From contig NZ_KZ679085.1 of the NCBI RefSeq assembly GCF_003024235.1, positions 124,001 to 188,000 of the forward strand: a DNA stretch of 64,000 nucleotides, read 5' to 3'. Source of the DNA: Arenimonas caeni. GTDB taxonomy: Bacteria > Pseudomonadota > Gammaproteobacteria > Xanthomonadales > Xanthomonadaceae. Shown here in pieces: positions 9,155 through 17,754 of this stretch. The position numbers and the translations under genes are program-made. Each line of letters starts with the position of its first letter. Position 1 is the stretch's first letter. A model generated the notes under the pieces. It was not told the DNA's origin. It ran no database searches and was given only the letters and a program-made list of their open reading frames with translations.

Positions 9155-9493
9155 ATGCACCACATGTCTTCCGAACTGCAGGCCTGCATCCGCAGCTGTC
9201 TGGACTGCTATCAGCACTGCCAGCACACCGCTCTGACCACCTGCCTTGAAAAAGGCGGCGATCACGTGGCGCCGGATCATTTCCGCCTGATGATCGATTG
9301 CGCCGAGGCCTGCCGCGCCGCCGCCGCGCTCATGATCAATCATTCCCCGTACCACGCCGAGTTCTGCCGCCTGTGCGCGCAGGTCTGCCGCGATTGCGCC
9401 GCCAGCTGCGAAGAACTGGACGGCATGGAGGCCTGCGTGCGCGCCTGCCGGGAGTGCGCACAAGCCTGCGAGGCGATGGCGGCGTCGGTCTGA
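9155..9493 (+). CDS. Four-helix-bundle copper storage protein (Csp/DUF326)
   Basis: A 112-residue protein with 16 cysteines arranged as repeated CxxxC pairs along helices (QACIRSCLDCYQHCQHT, DCAEACRAA, CRLCAQVCRDCAASC, CVRACRECAQACEAM). This is the hallmark of Csp proteins, whose four-helix bundle is lined by Cys thiolates that hold many Cu(I) ions. There is no signal peptide, so it matches the cytosolic Csp3 type. The start at 9155 follows AAGGAG. It stands between the divalent-metal genes and the copL-copper operon, with a 186-bp gap on its right, and probably acts as a cytosolic Cu(I) sink. Confidence 0.9.
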   Translation: MHHMSSELQACIRSCLDCYQHCQHTALTTCLEKGGDHVAPDHFRLMIDCAEACRAAAALMINHSPYHAEFCRLCAQVCRDCAASCEELDGMEACVRACRECAQACEAMAASV

Positions 9494-9633
9494 ACTGCCC
9501 TCCCCACACGGTAAAACTTCCCAAGCCGGGTAACCCGTTCCTTCGGCCCCACGGGGGCCGGAGGACTTCGGCGACCCGCTCCGCCCGGGGAACTTTTTGG
9601 CTCCACTGGCGGTCTAGCCCGCATCTTCCCCAG

Positions 9634-9673
9634 TTCTGGGGTGTATCCCATCGCATTTTTCTGGGTGTAGACT
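9634..9673 (+). promoter_or_regulatory. Direct-repeat element and probable -10 of the transposon copL promoter
   Basis: Two near-identical copies, TTCTGGGGTGTA (9634-9645) and TTCTGGGTGTA (9659-9669), lie 25 bp apart. The second runs into TAGACT (9668-9673), a good -10, only 6 bases before the copL ATG at 9680. That implies a very short or absent leader. The repeat could be an operator for a copper regulator. The other copL has TACACT at a comparable place (26483-26488) but I do not see the repeat there. The role is inferred. Confidence 0.4.
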
Positions 9674-9679
9674 CCGGCC

Positions 9680-10078
9680 ATGTCCCTGCTGCGCACCGTC
9701 GGCCACCTGCTGCTCGCTTTGGCGTTGATCGCCAACGCCGGGCTGCCGTCGGTCGCGTCCGCGGTCGATCACGCCGCGCACCAGAGCGCGGGAGTGGACC
9801 AGGCTATGGCGGCGGCGGGGCATTCGATGGCCGATGGCGACATAGCGTCGTGCCATGACGAGGCCACCGTGAAGCCCGTCGTGCCCAGCCCGGACTCGCC
9901 GCTGGATTGTTGTGACGGCGGCACCTGCACCTGCAGCTGCCTGCATCACGCGCCGGTCGCGGTGATCACACGCGCCCCGTGGGGCGTTTCACCCTATCGC
10001 TGGGTCGCCCAACTCGGCCGCCTGGTGTCTGTATCCGCCGCGCCCTCGGCGCCGGCCATCCGACCTCCTATCGCCTAA
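9680..10078 (+). CDS. copL: CopL-family metal-binding regulatory protein (transposon copy)
   Basis: A 132-residue exported protein: signal peptide MSLLRTVGHLLLALALIANA, His-containing middle (HAAHQSAG, GHSMADG, SCHDEA), a Cys-rich cluster DCCDGGTCTCSCLHH and the family ending IRPPIA. CopL in Xanthomonas is encoded directly upstream of copAB and is needed for copper-inducible expression of the operon; its mechanism is not settled. It lies 98 bp upstream of the TolC-family gene and is the first gene of the copper operon. A shorter paralogue with the same Cys cluster and ending is at 26496-26843. Confidence 0.85.
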   Translation: MSLLRTVGHLLLALALIANAGLPSVASAVDHAAHQSAGVDQAMAAAGHSMADGDIASCHDEATVKPVVPSPDSPLDCCDGGTCTCSCLHHAPVAVITRAPWGVSPYRWVAQLGRLVSVSAAPSAPAIRPPIA

Positions 10079-10176
10079 GCCCTCCCGGCGGACACTGATC
10101 CGCCCCAATCGCTCGACCTGGCCTCCAGGTCGCGTTGCCCGTGGCCTGTCGCCGCGGGTGCTTTGGAGGGTTTTCC

Positions 10177-12018
10177 ATGACTTTACGTTTCCGCCCGGCC
10201 GCCCTGGCCGTGGCCCTGAGCCTGGCCCTGAGTGGTTGCGCTTCGCTGGCCTCGCGACCCGGTGACACCGACATCAATGCCCTGCTCGCCGAGCGTCGCG
10301 GCCCGCAGGTGGAGTGGTCCGCCGTGGGCCAACCGCCCCCAGAACGGCAGGCCATCGACCAGTGGCTCGGCGCCCCGATGACCGCCGAGGCGGCGGTGCG
10401 CGTGGCCATGCTGCGCAGTCCGCGCCTGCAGCAAGAATATGCCCGGCTGGGCCTGGCCCGGGCCGACGTGCTCGAGGCCGTGCAGGTGGCCAACCCCACC
10501 CTGTCGCTTTCACGGTCCTATCTGGACCCGGGTAGCGGCTACAACCGCCTGGCCGGTCTGACCCTACCCTTGGCCGACCTGCTGGTGTTGCCGGTGCGCA
10601 CGCGCCTGGCTCATGCCGAGTACGAACGCGCCAAGCTCGAGATCGCCGGGGCCGTGCTCAATGTGGCCGCCGACGTGGAAGCCGCCTGGTACACCTATGT
10701 GGGTGCCCAGCAAGTCGCGGACATGCGCACGGCGGTGGCCGGCGGCGCAGATGCCGCGGCCGAACTCGCCCAACGATTCTTTGATGCCGGCAACATCAGC
10801 GAGTTGCAGCTCAAGCAGGAGCAGGCGGCCGCCAGTGAGGCGCGCATCATCGCCGCCCGGGCCCGCGCGGACGCCGGCCGCGCCCGCCTGACCCTCAACA
10901 CCCTGCTGGGCCTCAGTGGCGAGGACGCGGCCTGGGCGACCAGCGATCGCCTGCCTATGCCGGTCGGAGCCGAAGACGATCCCCAGCAGTTGGCGGAGCT
11001 GGCGCGCACGTCCAGCCTGGAATTGCTCGCGGCCCGCCAGCAGGCCGACATCCTGATGGATGCGCTCGGCATCACGCGCAAGCTGCGTTGGCTGGGCGGC
11101 AGCGAAATCGGCTACGAGCGCGAACGTGACGCCGATGGCACGCGCCTTCGCGGCCCGACGCTGGATCTGGAACTACCCATCTTCAACCAGGGCCAAGCCA
11201 AACTGGCGCGTGCGGAGGCGTTGCTGGCCGAAGCCCGGGCGCGTGTGGCCCAGGCGGAATTGGGCGTCGATAACGCCGTGCGCCTGGGGGCCGAACAAGT
11301 CCGCGAACTGAGCCAGGTCGTGGCAATCCACCGCGAGGCCCTGATCCCGCAACGCGAAAAGGTGGTCGAGCGCAGCCAGCAAGAGCAGAACTTCATGCTC
11401 ATCGGAGTGTTCGAGCTGATCCAGGCCAAGGTGCAGGAATACAACGCGTATGAGAGCTACCTCGAGGCAGTGCGCGACTACTGGCTGGCCCGCGTGGAGC
11501 TGATGCGGGCCGTTGGCCAGCGCTTGCCCAGCGACGCCGCCATCGGTGACCGCACCCCCAGCGTTCAGGACATCCTGACGCCGTCCGCCGAGGAGGCGAT
11601 GCCGGGCATGGACCACAGCGGCCACGACATGTCGTCGATGCCCGCCACGCCTGCCGGTGCGATGGAGGACATGGACCACAGCGGTATGGACATGCCAGCG
11701 AAACCGGATGCGTCGGCGGCCCCCGCGGCGGCGCCGGCCAGCGCGATTGAGGGTATGGACCATAGCGGCATGGACATGCCGGCGAAGCCGGATGCGCCGG
11801 CGCCCCCCACGGCTGCGCCCGTCGACGCGATGGAGGGGATGGACCACAGCGGCATGGACATGCCACCGACACCGCCGGCGTCTACGCCGGCACCGGTGGA
11901 TCACTCCAAGCACGGCACGCCGCCCGCGTCCCCCGCACCGCCGACCGAGGACGAGAAAGAAACCGAGGACGACACCCGCACCCCGCCCGACCACAGCGCC
12001 CACGGAGGCACCCCATGA
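10177..12018 (+). CDS. TolC-family outer membrane lipoprotein with a Met/His-rich C-terminal repeat domain
   Basis: A 613-residue protein starting at ATG 10177 after a TTGGAGGG ribosome site. An N-terminal lipobox (ALSLALSGCASLA) is followed by a TolC/OEP channel domain (residues about 60-460). After it comes an unusual tail of about 140 residues rich in Met, His, Asp and Pro, with four MDHSG motifs (at 11608, 11671, 11755 and 11839). The last three form 28-residue repeats. Such MDHSxMxM motifs recall the copper-binding repeats of CopA/CopB/PcoB, so the tail probably binds Cu. The stop overlaps the oxidase start. The chromosomal paralogue (26922-28475) has only a short, unrepeated tail. Confidence 0.85.
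   Translation: MTLRFRPAALAVALSLALSGCASLASRPGDTDINALLAERRGPQVEWSAVGQPPPERQAIDQWLGAPMTAEAAVRVAMLRSPRLQQEYARLGLARADVLEAVQVANPTLSLSRSYLDPGSGYNRLAGLTLPLADLLVLPVRTRLAHAEYERAKLEIAGAVLNVAADVEAAWYTYVGAQQVADMRTAVAGGADAAAELAQRFFDAGNISELQLKQEQAAASEARIIAARARADAGRARLTLNTLLGLSGEDAAWATSDRLPMPVGAEDDPQQLAELARTSSLELLAARQQADILMDALGITRKLRWLGGSEIGYERERDADGTRLRGPTLDLELPIFNQGQAKLARAEALLAEARARVAQAELGVDNAVRLGAEQVRELSQVVAIHREALIPQREKVVERSQQEQNFMLIGVFELIQAKVQEYNAYESYLEAVRDYWLARVELMRAVGQRLPSDAAIGDRTPSVQDILTPSAEEAMPGMDHSGHDMSSMPATPAGAMEDMDHSGMDMPAKPDASAAPAAAPASAIEGMDHSGMDMPAKPDAPAPPTAAPVDAMEGMDHSGMDMPPTPPASTPAPVDHSKHGTPPASPAPPTEDEKETEDDTRTPPDHSAHGGTP
11671..11865 (+). repeat. 84-bp coding tandem repeat (MDHSGMDMP units)
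   Basis: Three units begin with ATGGACCA(C/T)AGCGG at 11671, 11755 and 11839, an exact 84-bp period (28 codons). The first two are nearly complete and the third degenerates after its first 9 codons. They encode the Met/His-rich putative copper-binding tail of the TolC-family protein. Confidence 0.85.
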
Positions 12019-13346
12019 AGATCACACGACGCGACATCCTGCTGGGCGCAGGGGCCGGTCTAGTCACGACGGCCGCAACGGGTATGGCCAGTGCCCAGAG
12101 TCAGGGCCACGACATGAGCCAGATGAAAGAGCCCGCTGCGCCGCCGGAGGCGCCGCCGGTCTCCCGCCCGCGGGCGGGCAAGGTGCGCACGCTCAATGGC
12201 TGGACCCTGCCCTACCGCATGAACGGCGGCGTTAAGGAATTCCATCTGGTCGCCGAGGAGTTCGAACACGAATTCGCACCCGGCTCCAAGGCGATCTGCT
12301 GGGGCTACAACGGTTCCACACCGGGACCGACCATCGAGGCGACTGAAGGCGACCGCATCCGCATCTTCGTGACCAACCGCCTGCGCGAAGCCACCACCAT
12401 CCACTGGCATGGCCTGATCCTGCCCAGCGGCATGGACGGCGTCGGTGGCCTGAACCAGCCCCAGATCAAGCCCGGCGAGACCTTCGCCTACGAGTTCACG
12501 CTCAAGCAGCACGGTACCCACATGTACCACCCGCACGCCGACGAGATGGTGCAGATGGCCATGGGCATGATGGGCCTGCTGATCATCCACCCCAAGCGCG
12601 GCGAGGCGGTGCCGATCGATCGCGACTACGCGTTCCTGCTGCATAACTTCGCGCTGCACCCCGGCACGCGCCGGCCGGATCCGGCGGTGATGCAGGACTT
12701 CGACCTGTGGACCTTCAACTCCAAGGTCTTCCCGGCGATCGAGCCGATCGTGGCGCGGACCGGTGAGCGCGTCCGCATCCGCGTGGGCAACCTGAGCATG
12801 TGGAACCACCCGATTCACCTCCACGGCGTGCAGTTCCACATCACCGGCGGCGACGGCGGCCGGCTGCCGCGCTCGCAGTGGCGCACCGAGGTCACCGAGA
12901 TCGTCGGCGTCGGCCAGATGCGCGACATCGAGTTCACGGCGGTACCCGGCGACTGGGCATTCCACTGCCACATGTCGCACCACACCATGGGCCCGATGGG
13001 CCACGACGTGCCCAACACCATCGGCGTCGATCAGCGTGGCGTGGAAGCCAAGATTCGCCAGATGCTGCCGGGCTACATGGCCATGGGCAAGGACGGCATG
13101 GGCGAGCACCAGGACCACACCGATGGCGGCATGGCCGCCCCCCCGAACACGCTGGCGATGATGGCCGGCAAGGGTCCGTTCGGGAACATCGAGATGGGCG
13201 GCATGTTCACCGTCGTCAAAGTCCGTGACGACCTGGCGCCGGGCGATTTCTCCGACCCGGGCTGGTACCGCAACCCCACTGGCACCGTCGCCCAGCGCGT
13301 CAGTGACGATCCCGCGTTCGGCAATCCGCCGCGACGTCCGCGTTAA
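12015..13346 (+). CDS. Periplasmic multicopper oxidase (transposon copy)
   Basis: A 443-residue multicopper oxidase with a twin-arginine signal (MKITRRDILLGAGAGLVTTA), so it is exported folded. All four copper-ligand motifs are present: IHWHG, HMYHPHADE, HPIHLHG and FHCHMSHHTMGPM. The last provides the T1 Cys and a Met axial ligand. The role is presumably periplasmic Cu(I) oxidation as in CopA/CueO-type resistance. It overlaps the TolC gene by 4 bp and precedes cytochrome c by 14 bp, suggesting electrons or copper are handled together. The paralogue at 28472-29779 is very similar throughout. This is the CopA-like multicopper oxidase, not the P-type ATPase also named CopA. Confidence 0.9.
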   Translation: MKITRRDILLGAGAGLVTTAATGMASAQSQGHDMSQMKEPAAPPEAPPVSRPRAGKVRTLNGWTLPYRMNGGVKEFHLVAEEFEHEFAPGSKAICWGYNGSTPGPTIEATEGDRIRIFVTNRLREATTIHWHGLILPSGMDGVGGLNQPQIKPGETFAYEFTLKQHGTHMYHPHADEMVQMAMGMMGLLIIHPKRGEAVPIDRDYAFLLHNFALHPGTRRPDPAVMQDFDLWTFNSKVFPAIEPIVARTGERVRIRVGNLSMWNHPIHLHGVQFHITGGDGGRLPRSQWRTEVTEIVGVGQMRDIEFTAVPGDWAFHCHMSHHTMGPMGHDVPNTIGVDQRGVEAKIRQMLPGYMAMGKDGMGEHQDHTDGGMAAPPNTLAMMAGKGPFGNIEMGGMFTVVKVRDDLAPGDFSDPGWYRNPTGTVAQRVSDDPAFGNPPRRPR

Positions 13347-13360
13347 CAGGAGCCCTAGTC

Positions 13361-14164
13361 ATGTCTCTGATCAAAAGTGGTTTGATTCTCGTGGGTCTGG
13401 GTGCCGCGGCCGTCGGCGGCGGCATCTACTTTGGTGCCATCCACCCGGGTGCTGACGAGCCGCATTCGGCCGTGGTCTTCAAGCTCATCGAAACGGCGCG
13501 CGACCGCGCCATCGCGGTCCGTGCCCACGACATGGTCGTCCCGACCTTGGGTAGCGAAGCCCAGATTCGCAGCGGCGCCGGCAACTACGCGGCCATGTGC
13601 ACTACCTGCCACCTTGCCCCCGGCATGGCAGCGACCGAGCTGAGCCAAGGGCTGTATCCGGCGCCACCGGAGCTCTCCACGCTCGGCGCGCCCGATCCGG
13701 CCCGCGCCTTCTGGGTCATCAAGCACGGCATCAAGGCCTCGGGTATGCCGGCCTGGGGCAAGAGCATGTCCGATGAGTACATCTGGAACATGGTCGCGTT
13801 CTTGCAAGAAATGCCGAAGATGAGCCCGGATCAATATCAGGCATTGGTGGCGACCAGCGGCGGCCACTCGCACGGTGGCGGCGAGAGCATGCCGCACGAC
13901 GACGCCATGCCAGGGATGGCCGGCATGGGCAGTGGTAACCATCACGATGGCGCCGCCGCCATGGACCACGACGATGCCGGTACGGCGCCCCATGCCCATG
14001 ACACGCCGATGTCCGCCGACCACGATGACGCCGGGTCGGCGCCGCACGCTCACGACGCCCCGGCGCCCGCGGCACATGACGATGCCGGTGCGCCGGCCCA
14101 CGACCACGACGCGCCAGCGCCACCGGCGCACGACGATGCCGGTGGGACGCCGCACGACCACTGA
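13361..14164 (+). CDS. Membrane-anchored class I cytochrome c with His/Asp-rich repeat tail
   Basis: A 267-residue protein. An N-terminal hydrophobic anchor (GLILVGLGAAAVGGGIYFG) is followed by one c-type haem site, CTTCH, near residue 80, and a distal Met ligand in SGMPAWGKSM. From about residue 165 the tail is low-complexity and rich in His and Asp, with 18-residue units HDDAGxAPHAHDxPxxx repeated three and a half times (54-bp DNA period, 13967-14161). It may accept electrons from the adjacent oxidase, while the tail likely binds copper; both are inferences. The chromosomal copper cluster lacks this gene, so it is specific to the transposon version. Confidence 0.82.
   Translation: MSLIKSGLILVGLGAAAVGGGIYFGAIHPGADEPHSAVVFKLIETARDRAIAVRAHDMVVPTLGSEAQIRSGAGNYAAMCTTCHLAPGMAATELSQGLYPAPPELSTLGAPDPARAFWVIKHGIKASGMPAWGKSMSDEYIWNMVAFLQEMPKMSPDQYQALVATSGGHSHGGGESMPHDDAMPGMAGMGSGNHHDGAAAMDHDDAGTAPHAHDTPMSADHDDAGSAPHAHDAPAPAAHDDAGAPAHDHDAPAPPAHDDAGGTPHDH
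13967..14161 (+). repeat. 54-bp coding tandem repeat in cytochrome c tail
   Basis: Units starting at 13967, 14021, 14075 and 14129 (the last partial) encode HDDAG followed by His/Ala/Pro-rich residues, period 54 bp (18 codons). Units differ by substitutions, so the array is coding and diverged, not CRISPR-like. Confidence 0.8.
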
Positions 14165-14187
14165 CCCCTCTCTGACAGGACCCTCCC

Positions 14188-14724
14188 ATGAAGCGTATCG
14201 CCACCCTTGCTGTGTTCTCCCTCGCCGCCGTGGGTAGCCCGGCGTTTGCCGATGGCTCGACCACGCCGCCCCACGCCCACGACGCCGCCACCCCGCACGC
14301 GTCCGCCGGGCCGCAACTGAGCATCCCGGCGCAGGCAGAGCCTGCGGTGGCGGCCGTTGAGCGGTTTTCCGCCGCGCTGGCTGCCGGCCAGCTTGACGCC
14401 GCCGGCGCCGAGCTCGATCCCAACGTACTGATCCTGGAAAGCGGCGGCGCTGAACGCTCCGCCGCCGAGTACCTGGGCGGTCACGCCAAGGGCGACGCGG
14501 CCTTCCTCCAGACCGCCCACATCCAGTTGCTTCGTCGCACCGCCCAGGTCAGCGGCGATCTGGCCTGGGTGGCCAGCGAGAGCGAGTTGCACCTGAGCAA
14601 GGACGGCAAGCCGGTCACGGTGCTCAGCACCGAAACCATGCTGGTCCAGCGCTCGGACGCGGGCTGGAAGATTGTCCACATCCACTGGTCCTCGCGCACG
14701 AAGGCACCGGGCGACCATCACTAG
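14188..14724 (+). CDS. Exported NTF2-like (SnoaL/DUF4440-type) protein 1
   Basis: A 178-residue protein with a signal peptide (MKRIATLAVFSLAAVGSPAFA), a short His-rich spacer (HAHDAATPHASAG) and an NTF2-like cone domain: VERFSAALAAGQLDAAGAEL at its start, GDLAWVASESEL in the middle, and WKIVHIHWSSRTK at the end. The VHIHWSS ending is typical of DUF4440/SnoaL-3 proteins, a fold with diverse or unknown small-molecule roles. It lies within the copper operon, 23 bp after cytochrome c and 9 bp before DUF411, so it is co-transcribed. A related exported NTF2-like protein closes the cluster at 18668. Biochemical function is unknown; a periplasmic copper-binding role is only a guess. Confidence 0.75.
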   Translation: MKRIATLAVFSLAAVGSPAFADGSTTPPHAHDAATPHASAGPQLSIPAQAEPAVAAVERFSAALAAGQLDAAGAELDPNVLILESGGAERSAAEYLGGHAKGDAAFLQTAHIQLLRRTAQVSGDLAWVASESELHLSKDGKPVTVLSTETMLVQRSDAGWKIVHIHWSSRTKAPGDHH

Positions 14725-14733
14725 GAGACCGCC

Positions 14734-15291
14734 ATGCGCCGGTTTACGTCGGTACTGACCACCGTGATGCTGCCGCTGGCCCTCGCCTCCTGCGAAGGCC
14801 GGAAGGATGCCCCGCCGGAGGCCTTTGGCCCCCATGAGGTCGCGAGCCCGGCGACAAAGGTGACGCCCCCTCAGGCGGATGACAAGTCCGCGCCCCATGT
14901 CGCCGAGCATCCGGCCACGCTGCCGCGGATCACCATGCATAAGGACCCCAACTGCGAGTGCTGCAGCCTCTGGGCACGCCATGTCGAGGGCGCCGGCTTC
15001 CCGGTGAGCGTGGTGGCCGACACCCACATGGACGCCTTCAAGCGCAGCGTCGGCGTGCCGGCCGGCAAGGGCTCCTGCCACACCGCCCAGGTCGAGGGCT
15101 ACTTCATTGAGGGCCATGTGCCGGTGGAAGACATACAGCGGCTACTGGCCGAGCGCCCCGATGCCCGCGGCCTGGCGGCACCGGGCATGCCGATTGGCTC
15201 GCCTGGCATGCCCGGTCCGGCGCGCCCCTACACCGTTTACCTGATTGGCAAGGATGGCAGCAGCACGCCGTACAGCCAGCACGGTCACTGA
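14734..15291 (+). CDS. DUF411 periplasmic metal-binding protein, lipoprotein (transposon copy)
   Basis: A 185-residue protein with lipobox-like LALASCEG at the N-terminus and a DUF411 domain: ITMHKDPNCECCSLWARHVE carries the CxCC metal site, and GVPAGKGSCHTAQVEGYFIE carries a second conserved Cys-His pair. GLAAPGMPIGSPGM is the typical Met-rich C-terminal loop. DUF411 (CopG-like) proteins bind copper in the periplasm and occur in cop/cus/pco clusters. It is followed 15 bp later by the CopA ATPase. The paralogue at 29796-30278 shares these motifs but has an ordinary signal peptide rather than an obvious lipobox. Confidence 0.85.
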   Translation: MRRFTSVLTTVMLPLALASCEGRKDAPPEAFGPHEVASPATKVTPPQADDKSAPHVAEHPATLPRITMHKDPNCECCSLWARHVEGAGFPVSVVADTHMDAFKRSVGVPAGKGSCHTAQVEGYFIEGHVPVEDIQRLLAERPDARGLAAPGMPIGSPGMPGPARPYTVYLIGKDGSSTPYSQHGH

Positions 15292-15306
15292 CCCGGAGTC
15301 ATCGCA

Positions 15307-17646
15307 ATGAGCCAACACGACAGCCACGCGCCGACCTCCTCGGCGACACCCACCGAACAACCCCGCGATCCGGTCTGTGGCATGTTCGTGGACGGTCCCC
15401 TGTTCGCGCTTCATGGCGATGTTCGGTACCACTTTTGCTCGGAGCGCTGTCGCCAGAAGTTTCTGGATGAGCCGGAGCGCTACCTCCAGTCCGAGGGGTC
15501 GGCAGGTGGCCATCCTCCCGCTTCGACGGCCGCGCCGGGCGTGCCCCGCGTTCAGTACACCTGCCCCATGCACCCGGAAATCGTCCGGGACGGACCGGGG
15601 ACCTGCCCGATCTGCGGCATGGCGCTCGAACCCCTGCAGCCATCGATGGAGGATGACGAGAACCCCGAGTTGGCCGACTTTAAGCGTCGGTTCTGGGTCA
15701 CCCTGCCCCTGACCGTCATCGTGCTGGCCCTGGCGATGTTCGGCCATCTTTGGGACGGTATGCAGGCAACCACCCGGACCTGGGTCGAACTGGTCCTGAC
15801 GGCGCCGGTGGTGCTGTGGGCGGGCTGGCCCTTCTTCGTGCGCGGCGTGGCCTCGCTGCGCACCGGCAACCTCAACATGTGGACGCTGATCGGGACCGGT
15901 GTTGGCGCCGCCTTCGGCTACAGCGTGGCGGCGACCGTGGCCCCGGGATGGTTCCCGGCTTCGTTCCAGGAACACGGCCGCGTGGGCGTGTATTTCGAGG
16001 CAGCGGCGGTGATCGTCTCGCTCACCCTGCTGGGCCAGTTGCTCGAGCTCAAGGCCCGGTCGCAGACCTCGGCCGCCATCAAGGCGCTGTTGCGCCTGGC
16101 GCCCAAGACCGCCCGCCGCATCAACGCCGACGGCAGCGAAGAGGATATTGCCCTCACCCACGTGCACGTCGGCGATCGCCTTCGCGTGCGGCCGGGTGAA
16201 AGCGTACCGACCGATGGCGAGGTCGTTCAGGGCGCGTCCAGCGTAGACGAGTCGATGCTCACCGGTGAGCCGATGCCGGTCAGCAAGAGCGTTGGGGACC
16301 GGGTCATCGGCGCCACCCAGAACGCCTCGGGCAGTCTGGTGATCGTGGCTGACAAGGTCGGCGCCGATACGGTGCTGAGCCAGATCGTGCAGCTGGTGGC
16401 CAACGCCCAGCGGTCGCGGGCGCCCATGCAGCGCATGGCCGATACCGTATCGTTCTGGTTCGTGCTGGCGGTGCTCGGCATCTCCCTGAGCACCCTTCTG
16501 GTCTGGGGCTTCTTCGGGCCGGAGCCGTCCTGGGTATTCGGCGTTCTCAACGCCGTGGCCGTGCTCATCATCGCCTGCCCCTGCGCCCTGGGCCTGGCAA
16601 CGCCGATGTCCATCATGGTCGCCACCGGTCGAGCGGCCAGCGTGGGCGTCCTGTTCCGCGACGCCGAGGCCATCGAGAACCTGCGTAAGATCGACACGCT
16701 GATCGTCGACAAGACCGGCACCTTGACTGAAGGTCGGCCCCGCTACCGCGATACGGCAGCCTTGACGGGCTTCGCGCCCAGGGAGGTGCTGCGATTGGCC
16801 GCAAGCCTGGATCAGGGCAGCGAGCATCCGCTGGCGGCAGCGATCGTCGCCGAAGCCCGGGAGCGCGGCATGGCCTTGTCGACCCCCGAGTCCTTTGAGT
16901 CGGCCAGTGGCATCGGGGTCCGGGGACGGGTCGAGGGTAAGGCGCTGGCCCTGGGCAATGGCGCCCTCATGGTCGAGGAAGGCGTCGATGTGAGCTCGCT
17001 CAAGACAGCCGCCGAACGGCTGCGGGCCGAAGGCGCGAGTGTGATGTTCCTGGCCGTCGACGCCGAGCCCGCCGGCCTGATCGCTGTCGCGGACATGATC
17101 AAGGAGTCCACGCCCGAAGCGATTGAGCAGCTCCGGGCCGACGGTCTGCGCCTGATCATGGCGACGGGCGATGGCGAAACCACGGCCCAGGCCGTCGCCA
17201 AGGCCTTGGGCATCAGCGAGGTGCACGGCGAAGTGCGCCCTCAGGACAAGGTGGAGCTGGTGGCCGCGCTCAAAGCGCAGGGACGCCGCGTGGCGATGGC
17301 GGGCGATGGCATCAACGATGCGCCGGCGCTGGCCCTGGCGGATGTCGGCATCGCCATGGGGACCGGCACGGACGTGGCGATGTCCAGCGGCCAGGTGACC
17401 CTGGTCAAGGGCGACCTGCGCGGCATTGTCAGGGCCCGGCAGATCTCCGAGGCCACGGTGGCCAATATGAAGCAGAACCTCGGCTTCGCCTTCCTCTACA
17501 ACGCCTTGGGCGTGCCGATCGCGGCGGGCGTGCTGTATCCGGTGTTCGGCCTGCTGCTCAGCCCGATGATCGCGGCCCTGGCCATGAGCTTGAGTTCGGT
17601 GTCGGTGGTGGTCAACGCCTTGAGGCTGCGAAAGGAAAGAGTCTGA
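15307..17646 (+). CDS. copA: Copper-exporting P1B-1 ATPase with N-terminal YHS and HMBD domains
   Basis: A 779-residue Cu(I)-translocating ATPase. Instead of HMA domains it starts with a YHS-like domain ([18 protein letters not shown], then [10 protein letters not shown]) and a heavy-metal-binding domain ([18 protein letters not shown]). The P-type core has [19 protein letters not shown] in TM6, DKTGTLTEG, and [12 protein letters not shown]7 has YN and TM8 has SLSS, the Cu(I) P1B-1 signatures. This differs from the chromosomal CopA (30347-32833), which has two HMA domains. It sits in the transposon operon downstream of DUF411. No CueR-type promoter lies directly in front, so it is probably driven by the copL-side promoter. 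Confidence 0.92.
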   Translation: MSQHDSHAPTSSATPTEQPRDPVCGMFVDGPLFALHGDVRYHFCSERCRQKFLDEPERYLQSEGSAGGHPPASTAAPGVPRVQYTCPMHPEIVRDGPGTCPICGMALEPLQPSMEDDENPELADFKRRFWVTLPLTVIVLALAMFGHLWDGMQATTRTWVELVLTAPVVLWAGWPFFVRGVASLRTGNLNMWTLIGTGVGAAFGYSVAATVAPGWFPASFQEHGRVGVYFEAAAVIVSLTLLGQLLELKARSQTSAAIKALLRLAPKTARRINADGSEEDIALTHVHVGDRLRVRPGESVPTDGEVVQGASSVDESMLTGEPMPVSKSVGDRVIGATQNASGSLVIVADKVGADTVLSQIVQLVANAQRSRAPMQRMADTVSFWFVLAVLGISLSTLLVWGFFGPEPSWVFGVLNAVAVLIIACPCALGLATPMSIMVATGRAASVGVLFRDAEAIENLRKIDTLIVDKTGTLTEGRPRYRDTAALTGFAPREVLRLAASLDQGSEHPLAAAIVAEARERGMALSTPESFESASGIGVRGRVEGKALALGNGALMVEEGVDVSSLKTAAERLRAEGASVMFLAVDAEPAGLIAVADMIKESTPEAIEQLRADGLRLIMATGDGETTAQAVAKALGISEVHGEVRPQDKVELVAALKAQGRRVAMAGDGINDAPALALADVGIAMGTGTDVAMSSGQVTLVKGDLRGIVRARQISEATVANMKQNLGFAFLYNALGVPIAAGVLYPVFGLLLSPMIAALAMSLSSVSVVVNALRLRKERV

Positions 17647-17754
17647 AGCTCTGCTGAGGCGCCGTGTGCCGCAGAGGTCGAGAGAACCACTGAGCGACGA
17701 CCGTCTTCGTAACGAAACCCTTTTCACCCGCGGCAACCAAAGGAGAACAGATCC

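Noticed and set aside
11671..14161. Possible CRISPR-like arrays at the two tandem repeats
   Set aside because: Both are in-frame coding repeats (84 and 54 bp) without unique spacers or cas genes.
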